The translations under genes were made by a program, and so were the position numbers. This document shows positions 58,789 through 64,000 of a stretch of 64,000 nucleotides of DNA, piece after piece; position 1 is the stretch's first letter, and every line of letters begins with the position of its first letter. This DNA comes from Hymenobacter cyanobacteriorum. GTDB taxonomy: Bacteria; Bacteroidota; Bacteroidia; Cytophagales; Hymenobacteraceae. The notes beneath the pieces are model-generated. The model had not been told where the DNA came from, did not search any database, and saw nothing but the letters and a program-made list of their open reading frames with translations. The stretch covers positions 62,001-126,000 of the forward strand of contig NZ_JALBGC010000004.1 in NCBI RefSeq assembly GCF_022631375.1. The letters run 5' to 3'.

Positions 58789-61098
58789 CTATTCCAGCGC
58801 GCGGCTGCGGAAGAGCAGGAAGCCTAGGTGGCCGTACACGCTGAAACGCTCGGCAGGGTCGTCGTAGAAGCGGGCGTGCAGAGCCAACGGGCCGACGGGC
58901 GTCTGGAAAATGAGGCCAGTGCTGGCCGTCACGCGGGGCCGGTCGAAGCCCGACTTGCGGATGGCCTGCTGCTGGTCGCCCTGCACCAGGGGCTGGCCGT
59001 TCACATGCACGTAGACTTCGGTGCGCCAATCGAGCTTTTTCAGGAAGGGCTGGGTGTAGCGCAGGCCGGCCGCCACGTAGCGGGCCGAGCGGTAGCTGTC
59101 GAGAAACAGCGTGCGCGAGTCGGGCAGCGGCGCAAACACCGGCGCGGTGGTTTGCGACGAGCGGTAGTTCGAGAACGTACCCTGGCCGCTGGCCATCAGT
59201 TCGCCGAAATAGCCCCAGGCCTGGCGTTCCTTCTTCATCGCAAAGTAGCGCTCCACTGTGGCCCGGAACTGCAGCCACTCATGGTGGCGCGAGCTGCCCT
59301 CAAGCACCGACGTGGAGCCGGGCGTGTAGGTGGCCGCGCCCGTTACGCCGCGCAGCGTGTACACGTAGCGGTGGCCGGTGTAGGCGTACTGCTTGCGGTT
59401 GAGGGTGTTGCGGGCCAGGCGGATGGCGGCGGTAGCCCCGCGAAACACGGTCGCATCGAGCACGTCGGCCGACTTAATTTCCTTGGAATTGGTGTACTCG
59501 TCCTTGGTCACGAAGGTGGCCAAATCGAGCAGGATGCGGCTGCGGTAGGTGGGGCTCACGCCGAACTGCCCGCCGAGCTTGGTGTCCTGCTGCTTCACCT
59601 GGGTGTTGATGACATCGCGCCCGAGCACGCCGCCGGTGTTCTGGAAATCCCACTGGTTGTAAGTGATTTCGGGCTCGATGAAGTACGCGTACTTGGCCGG
59701 CACGTTGATGCGGAACGAGCCGTGCGCACCGTTGTAGAAGCGGCCCAGGCTCACGTCGGCCGAAGCGGTGTAGAGCAGGCTGCGCAGGTAGCGGTACTCC
59801 AGTCCCACGTAGAGGTTGTCGATGGGGCGGTTCGACAACACGAAGCCGGCCTCGGCGCTTACGTTGTTGTTGCGCTGCGCATCCACGCTGAACACGTAGC
59901 CCTTGCGGGCCTCATCGTAGCGAATGCGCGGGTAGATGTTCTTGAAATAATCGTCCGAAGCCAGGCGGTAGTAGCCTTCCTCAATGTCGTCGAGCGAGTA
60001 TTCGCGGCCCGTTTTGCGGAAGAAGCGTGCCGCGTATTCGTTCTGGTCGGGCCGCAGGCCGCGCACTTTCACGTCGATGAAGCGCGGGGTCGGGGCCTTG
60101 CTCTGGAAAGCCATGCGGCGCTTCTGCAAGTCCGTCGAATCGACGCGGCGGCCGATGCGGGCCTTGATTTTGGCCATGTTGCGCTGGGCGGCGGTGTCGC
60201 CTTTGGCAATGAAGCTCTTCACGAGGTCAAAGTCGCCCACGCCCATGTTGTCGAGGTCGGGCTGAATGTAGATGCCGTTGGGGCCCACGCTCAGCGTATC
60301 GGCCACGCTCGTGCCCAGGAAAGCCACGGTGCTGCCGAGCAGCGCGTCGTCGTTTTTGGGGTATTTACGCATGGCCACGTCGCCCACGTTCACCCCGATG
60401 ATAATGTCCGGGGCGAAAGTTTTCTTCATGGTTTTGGTGGGGAAGTTGTCGTACACCGCGCCGTCGTAGTAGTACTTGCCGTCGAGGTTGCGAATGGGCC
60501 GGAAAGCCAGCGGAAACGACATCGAGTTGCGAATGGCATCCGACAACGCGCCCGACTTCTGCTCCACCACCTGGCGCGTAAACACCTCCGACGCCATGCA
60601 GCGGAAGGGCACAAACAGCTTGTCGAAGTCGTAGTTGGCCGAGGCCGAAGCCGGGGCCAGCAGGCGCGTCAGGGCCAGGTTCAGGTTCAGGTCGTTTACC
60701 AGGTTGGTGCTCACGCGGGCCTGAAACGTGGAATCGATGGCAATGCCCAGGCGCAGGGCCGAGGGCGAGGGCTCGGCCGTGAGGAAGTTGAAGGTTTTGC
60801 TCTCAAGCGGCTTGCCCGACGTCCAGCGCTGAAACTCGGGGCTGAGCACAATCTGCTCAATCTCATCGGGCGAGTAGCCGGCCGAATACATGCCGCCAAT
60901 GACGGCGCCCATGCTCGTGCCCACGATGTAATCGATGGGAATGTGGTTTTTTTCAAGCTGCTTGAGCACGCCCACGTGGGCCAGCCCTTTGGCCCCGCCG
61001 CCGCTGAGCACGAGGCCCACTTTCTGGGCCGAAACCGTGAAAACAGAAAAGGCCGCGAGCAGCAAAGCCAGCGGTAAACGAGTGCAGAAGTGACGCAT
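58789..61098 (-). CDS. Patatin-like phospholipase with POTRA and outer-membrane barrel
   Basis: 769 residues from MRHFCTRLPLALLLAAFSVF (signal peptide; MLLAS at 61113 is less likely). The patatin domain (about 28-330) has the oxyanion loop GGGAKGLAHVG, the nucleophile GTSMGAVIGG and the catalytic Asp in DGAVYDN. A POTRA-like segment follows at about 345-410 (FIDVKVRGLRPDQNEY), then a BamA-like C-terminal barrel with the final strand SVYGHLGFLLFRSRALE. The layout is that of PlpD/type Vd-like proteins, in which the esterase is exported by its own barrel. In Bacteroidota it may remain surface- or periplasm-attached. It cleaves acyl esters of phospholipids or similar lipids. Confidence 0.88.
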   Translation of the reverse strand: MRHFCTRLPLALLLAAFSVFTVSAQKVGLVLSGGGAKGLAHVGVLKQLEKNHIPIDYIVGTSMGAVIGGMYSAGYSPDEIEQIVLSPEFQRWTSGKPLESKTFNFLTAEPSPSALRLGIAIDSTFQARVSTNLVNDLNLNLALTRLLAPASASANYDFDKLFVPFRCMASEVFTRQVVEQKSGALSDAIRNSMSFPLAFRPIRNLDGKYYYDGAVYDNFPTKTMKKTFAPDIIIGVNVGDVAMRKYPKNDDALLGSTVAFLGTSVADTLSVGPNGIYIQPDLDNMGVGDFDLVKSFIAKGDTAAQRNMAKIKARIGRRVDSTDLQKRRMAFQSKAPTPRFIDVKVRGLRPDQNEYAARFFRKTGREYSLDDIEEGYYRLASDDYFKNIYPRIRYDEARKGYVFSVDAQRNNNVSAEAGFVLSNRPIDNLYVGLEYRYLRSLLYTASADVSLGRFYNGAHGSFRINVPAKYAYFIEPEITYNQWDFQNTGGVLGRDVINTQVKQQDTKLGGQFGVSPTYRSRILLDLATFVTKDEYTNSKEIKSADVLDATVFRGATAAIRLARNTLNRKQYAYTGHRYVYTLRGVTGAATYTPGSTSVLEGSSRHHEWLQFRATVERYFAMKKERQAWGYFGELMASGQGTFSNYRSSQTTAPVFAPLPDSRTLFLDSYRSARYVAAGLRYTQPFLKKLDWRTEVYVHVNGQPLVQGDQQQAIRKSGFDRPRVTASTGLIFQTPVGPLALHARFYDDPAERFSVYGHLGFLLFRSRALE

Positions 61099-61202
61099 AG
61101 AGGCAAGTAACAACCAGCGCCGGGAAGTGCGCTGCTGCCGCTGGTACGCCGGCCCGGCCCGTGGGGTTTTGGCCAGCTGTTTTGCGTCTGGATTGGCAAG
61201 AA

Positions 61203-61280
61203 TGTCATTCCGACGCAGGAGGAATCTGAGGCAAACCGTGCAAACGACTTATCTCAGATTCCTCCTGCGTCGGAATGACA
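61203..61280. repeat. Perfect 28-bp inverted repeat with TGTCAT ends
   Basis: Arms 61203-61230 and 61253-61280 are perfectly complementary (begin TGTCATTCCGACGCAGG), 22-base loop. It ends 4 bp before the response-regulator stop (61284), between two minus-strand genes. Confidence 0.85.
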
Positions 61281-61283
61281 ATT

Positions 61284-61946
61284 TTACGCTGCCTGATAGC
61301 CGATGCCGCGCACGGTTTGCAGGAAATCGGGCGGGGCGAAGCGCGCCAGCGCCTTGCGCACGTTCATGATGTGGACGTCGATGAAGTTGGAGCCCTCGTG
61401 GCCCCGGCCGATGTGCGCGCCCAGCTGCTCGCGGGTGAGCGGCCGGCCTCGGTGCCGCAGCAGGTGGTGCAGCAGGTCGAACTGCGAGCGGCTCAAATCC
61501 ACTGCATTCCGGCCGTGCCGCAACTGCCGGCCGGCCAGGTCCAGCTCAAACCCCGCCCCGAAGCGGATGCGCGGCCGGGGCCGCCCAAACCGCTGCCGGG
61601 CAATGCTGCGCAGCCGCCGCTCCAGCTCCAGCAGTGTGGTGGAGCGGGCCACGCAGTCGTCGGCCCCGGCCGCGAAGCCGTGCAGGCGGTCCTGCACCGC
61701 ATCGGTGGCCATCAGCAGCACAAAGGCCGCCCGGGAGCCGCGCCGCTGGGCTTCGTAGAGCAGCGTGAGGCCGTCGCCGTCGGGCAGCAACTGCGCCAGC
61801 AGCACGAATTCGTAGGACCGGGCGGCCAGCCGGGCAGTGGCGGCGGCCAGGGTAGGGGCGAGGTCGGTGACGTAGCCGGCGCGCTGCAAAAACCGCTGCG
61901 CGGCCGCCCGGCGCTTTTCGTCGGCTTCGATGATGAGAATAGCCAT
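61284..61946 (-). CDS. OmpR-type response regulator with degenerate receiver
   Basis: 220 residues. The C-terminal winged helix is intact (LSRSQFDLLHHLLRHRGRPLT ... IDVHIMNVRKALARF ... QTVRGIGYQAA). The receiver has lost key residues: the phospho-acceptor reads VLLAQLLPDGDG (Ala for Asp), the acidic pocket is IEAD (one Asp lost), the Thr region is LMATD, and the conserved Lys-Pro is ARST (Arg-Ser). Phosphorylation in the usual way is therefore unlikely. It starts 7 bp after the membrane-fusion protein gene. The kinase gene lies upstream on the same strand, so the pair may signal without phosphotransfer or be in decay. Confidence 0.85.
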   Translation of the reverse strand: MAILIIEADEKRRAAAQRFLQRAGYVTDLAPTLAAATARLAARSYEFVLLAQLLPDGDGLTLLYEAQRRGSRAAFVLLMATDAVQDRLHGFAAGADDCVARSTTLLELERRLRSIARQRFGRPRPRIRFGAGFELDLAGRQLRHGRNAVDLSRSQFDLLHHLLRHRGRPLTREQLGAHIGRGHEGSNFIDVHIMNVRKALARFAPPDFLQTVRGIGYQAA

Positions 61947-61953
61947 GCCGCGT

Positions 61954-62841
61954 CTACTTGGTGGAAGCTGCCAGCACGCGCACCTGGGCGTGCATGCCGG
62001 GTTTGAGCAGGTGGCCGGGGTTGGGCAGCGTGCAGCGCACCTTCATCACCTTGCTGTCGTGGTCGAGCACGTGGAAAACCTGGTTGATGCGGCCTTGCAG
62101 CGGCTGGTCGGGGTAGCTTAGGGTGGTGATTTCGACGGCCTGGCCCCGGTGCACCAGCGTCAGGTCCGCCTCGAACACGTTGGCCATCACCCACACGCTA
62201 TCCAGGTTGGCCACGGTGAAGGCGGCCGGCATGTCGGCCGCGTTGAAGCGCAGGCCCGCCGCCACGTTTTTCTCGATGACGTAGCCCGACACAGGTGCTT
62301 TCAACTCGTATTGCCCGCCCCTGGCCATGCCGTAGGTGTCGAGCTGGCGGTGGTTGCGGGTGGCGGTGCCGGTGGCGCGGGCCAGCTCGGCGCGGGCCTT
62401 GAACACGTCCTGCCCGGCCGCGAGGCCGTTGTCGAACAACTCTTCGGCCACGGCCAGGTTCTTGCGGGCCACGGCCAGCTCGGCGGTGCCGGCGGTGCTT
62501 TGGTTTTGCAGCTCCGCGATTTCGCGGCTTTGCAGCACGGCCAGCACCTGGCTTTGTTTTACTTCATCGCCCAAATCGACGCCCACGCGCAGCACTTGGC
62601 CGCCCACCCGCGGAAACACCCGCGCCGTGCGGTTGGCATCGGCCGCGATTTCGCCGCTCAATACCAGGGTTTCCGGGGCAGCTTCGGGGGCAGCTTTTGA
62701 TTGGATTACGATGGCCTGGGGCGCGGGCTCATCCAACGCATCGGCATCGGAAGGCGTGCAGGCGGTGAAGAACAGTAGCCCTAATACGGCCGGTAAAGCG
62801 AGGGCGCTTTGGCGGCGGCGGGACTGGTTTGGTAGGTTCAT
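61954..62841 (-). CDS. RND/HlyD-family periplasmic adaptor (membrane fusion protein), short
   Basis: 295 residues. A lipoprotein-type signal is seen (LPAVLGLLFFTACTPS, Cys after the Ala). The adaptor core follows: ARVFPRVGGQVLRVGVDLGDEV (barrel-sandwich part), a helical hairpin at about 105-170, the second lipoyl half YELKAPVSGYVIEKNV, and the beta-barrel part with LDSVWVMANVFEADL. It ends near HAQVRVLAAS, where relatives continue for 60 or more residues with a membrane-proximal domain, so the C-terminus is missing. No RND pump or outer-membrane factor gene is adjacent. It may feed a pump elsewhere or be a relic retained with the kinase and regulator. Confidence 0.82.
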   Translation of the reverse strand: MNLPNQSRRRQSALALPAVLGLLFFTACTPSDADALDEPAPQAIVIQSKAAPEAAPETLVLSGEIAADANRTARVFPRVGGQVLRVGVDLGDEVKQSQVLAVLQSREIAELQNQSTAGTAELAVARKNLAVAEELFDNGLAAGQDVFKARAELARATGTATRNHRQLDTYGMARGGQYELKAPVSGYVIEKNVAAGLRFNAADMPAAFTVANLDSVWVMANVFEADLTLVHRGQAVEITTLSYPDQPLQGRINQVFHVLDHDSKVMKVRCTLPNPGHLLKPGMHAQVRVLAASTK

Positions 62842-62909
62842 GGTAGGGCGGCAGTTGGTGAATCTGCTGCAAGGCTACCGGCAGGTCATTAGAATACGAT
62901 TAGAAAATG

Positions 62910-62979
62910 GTAGCGCGGACTTTGTAGTCCGCGAGTTCAATCGTTACCACCGATTCGCGGACTACAAAGTCCGCGCTAC
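62910..62979. repeat. Perfect 25-bp inverted repeat of the AGTCCGCG family
   Basis: Arms 62910-62934 and 62955-62979 are perfectly complementary with a 20-base loop. Each arm begins GTAGCGCGGACTTTGTAGTCC. The core matches the palindrome at 4417-4435. It lies between the kinase stop (62984) and the adaptor start (62841). Confidence 0.85.
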
Positions 62980-62983
62980 GCGA

Positions 62984-64000
62984 CTACGCCGTGGGCAGGC
63001 GCACCAGCACCGTCGTCCCCTGGCCCAGCTGCGAAGCCAGCTCCAACGCCCCGCCGTGCTGCTCAATAATTTTGCGGGCTAGCGGCAAACCCACGCCGTG
63101 GCCCGCCACCGGCCGCGCATTGCCGGCCCGGAAAAACGGCTGAAACACCTGCGACATATCCGCTTCCGCAATGCCGATGCCTTGGTCCTCAATGCGCAGG
63201 CGCACGCCGCCGGGCTCATATTCGAGGTCGACAGCTACAGGCTTCGGTTCCGAATATTTCAGGGCGTTTTCGAGCAGGTTGATGAGGGCGCGGCTCAGCA
63301 GGGCGCGGTTGCCGGTGAGCTCCAGCTGCTCGGGCTCGGCGGGCAGGCGGCCGGTGTGCAGGTGCAGGCGCGGGCGCTGGGCCGGGTCGATGGCCGCGCA
63401 GGCTTCGGCCAGCAGCTCATCCACGCGAATGCGGGTGTCGTGCTCGGGCAGCGGGGTTTCGGCCTGGGCCAGCTCCAGCAGGTGGTTGAGTAGGGCGTTG
63501 AGCTGGGTGAGGTCGGTGAGCAGGGCGTGCAGGGCGGCGCGGTAGGCGGCGGGCTCCCGCTCGCGGGCCAGGGCCAGCTGGGCCTCGCCGATGCTGGCGG
63601 CCAGCGGCGTGCGCAGCTCGTGCGAGGCGTTGCGCACGAAGGCGCGCTGGCCGTCGAAGCTGCTTTCGAGGCGGTCGAGCAGGCGGTTGAAGGTGTGGGC
63701 GAGGCGCGACAGCTCGTCGCGCTCGCGGCCCGAGAGGTTTTCGGCCACGCGCCGGTGCAGGTCGTGGGCCGAGATGCTATCCATCTGGTCGTTGAGGGCC
63801 GCAATGGGGGCCAGCGCCCGGCCTGCAAACAGCCGCCCGGCCCCGTAAATCAGCAGCAGGCTCAGCACGAAAATCGTGACCAGAATGGTGGCCAGGTAGC
63901 GCAGACGAGCATTGCCGTACTGGTTTTCGGCCCCAGCCACCACCACGTACTGGCCCTGGTTGTCGCGGTAAAAAATGCCCACCGCCTCGCGCGGGCCGTC
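62984..64000 (-). CDS. Sensor histidine kinase, C-terminal part (cut by window edge)
   Basis: At least 339 residues; the frame is open through the right edge (a GTG at 63982 lies inside the coding frame, not a start). It has one membrane helix (YLATILVTIFVLSLLLIYGA), a HAMP domain (AALNDQMDSISAHDL), the H-box FVRNASHELRTPL, N-box LINLLENALKYSEP, and G-boxes DQGIGIAEAD and GHGVGLPLARKI. The part before the helix would be a periplasmic sensor. The likely partner is the OmpR-type regulator at 61284, whose receiver lacks the phospho-Asp, so the kinase may serve another regulator or the pathway may be non-canonical. Confidence 0.88.
   Translation of the reverse strand, partial: DGPREAVGIFYRDNQGQYVVVAGAENQYGNARLRYLATILVTIFVLSLLLIYGAGRLFAGRALAPIAALNDQMDSISAHDLHRRVAENLSGRERDELSRLAHTFNRLLDRLESSFDGQRAFVRNASHELRTPLAASIGEAQLALAREREPAAYRAALHALLTDLTQLNALLNHLLELAQAETPLPEHDTRIRVDELLAEACAAIDPAQRPRLHLHTGRLPAEPEQLELTGNRALLSRALINLLENALKYSEPKPVAVDLEYEPGGVRLRIEDQGIGIAEADMSQVFQPFFRAGNARPVAGHGVGLPLARKIIEQHGGALELASQLGQGTTVLVRLPTA

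Noticed and set aside
58828..61077. 749-codon plus-strand open frame opposite the patatin gene
   Set aside because: No motifs and Val/Gly/His-rich; the minus strand has a complete patatin-POTRA-barrel protein.

Overview
The window looks like high-GC chromosome from a Hymenobacter-like member of the Bacteroidota (Cytophagales). Evidence: two secreted proteins with type IX secretion (T9SS) C-terminal sorting tails, a TamB gene overlapping a lipoprotein-type TamA (TamL), a patatin fused to a POTRA/outer-membrane barrel, and a TAnnTTTG-type promoter element. The genus is an inference from gene content. No rRNA, tRNA, CRISPR array or transposase gene was seen.

Region 1 (1-34.2 kb) is a stress/low-energy island. 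It holds seven universal stress proteins (one cut by the left edge), two six-domain BON proteins, a beta-CASP metallo-beta-lactamase, an amidohydrolase-like pseudoenzyme, D-lactate dehydrogenase, a P2-type cation ATPase, an L,D-transpeptidase, an MlaEFD lipid transporter, zinc alcohol dehydrogenase, PfkB, an oxygen-dependent coproporphyrinogen oxidase (HemF), a secreted Ig-repeat protein, a PAS sensor kinase with a receiver-Crp response regulator, a bestrophin-like membrane protein and a CPA2 antiporter.

The main discovery is a repeated regulatory element in this island. Eight intergenic sites each carry TWO 14-bp dyads of the form CTGAT-N4-ATCAG (core TGA-N6-TCA), and the two dyads always start exactly 22 bp apart: 221/243, 8776/8798, 19314/19336, 20629/20651, 24538/24560, 30103/30125, 30193/30215 and 34818/34840. 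They lie before the Usp/MBL divergon, the BON-Usp operon, pfkB-adh, hemF, the second BON-Usp operon and the bestrophin-like gene; two pairs have no obvious target. The best local candidate to bind them is the response regulator at 24609-25661. Its Crp-type recognition helix keeps the Glu and Arg that read the TGA core in CRP and FNR. Its partner kinase has a PAS domain with His201 and Arg221 at the positions of the FixL heme ligand and distal Arg. I infer a FixL-like, possibly oxygen- or redox-responsive circuit that controls a stress regulon through tandem-dimer operators. The kinase and regulator lie downstream of a BON-Usp-small ORF operon that has its own operator pair, so the circuit may feed back on itself.

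Region 2 (34.2-37.1 kb) is a gene-poor stretch with a strong hairpin, a candidate small RNA with terminator, an orphan operator pair and a small Cys/His protein, then a GNAT acetyltransferase. Region 3 (37.1-64 kb) is envelope and housekeeping: tamL-tamB, a DPE2-like 4-alpha-glucanotransferase (two CBM20 plus GH77), a 2436-residue T9SS DUF11-repeat protein, a thioredoxin-reductase-like flavoprotein, an ECF sigma factor, an alpha/beta hydrolase, a patatin-barrel protein, and a kinase / short membrane-fusion protein / degenerate OmpR-type regulator set cut by the right edge.

Intergenic spaces also hold many long near-perfect inverted repeats (MITE/REP-like). Several end in TGTCAT...ATGACA, and several lie between convergent genes.
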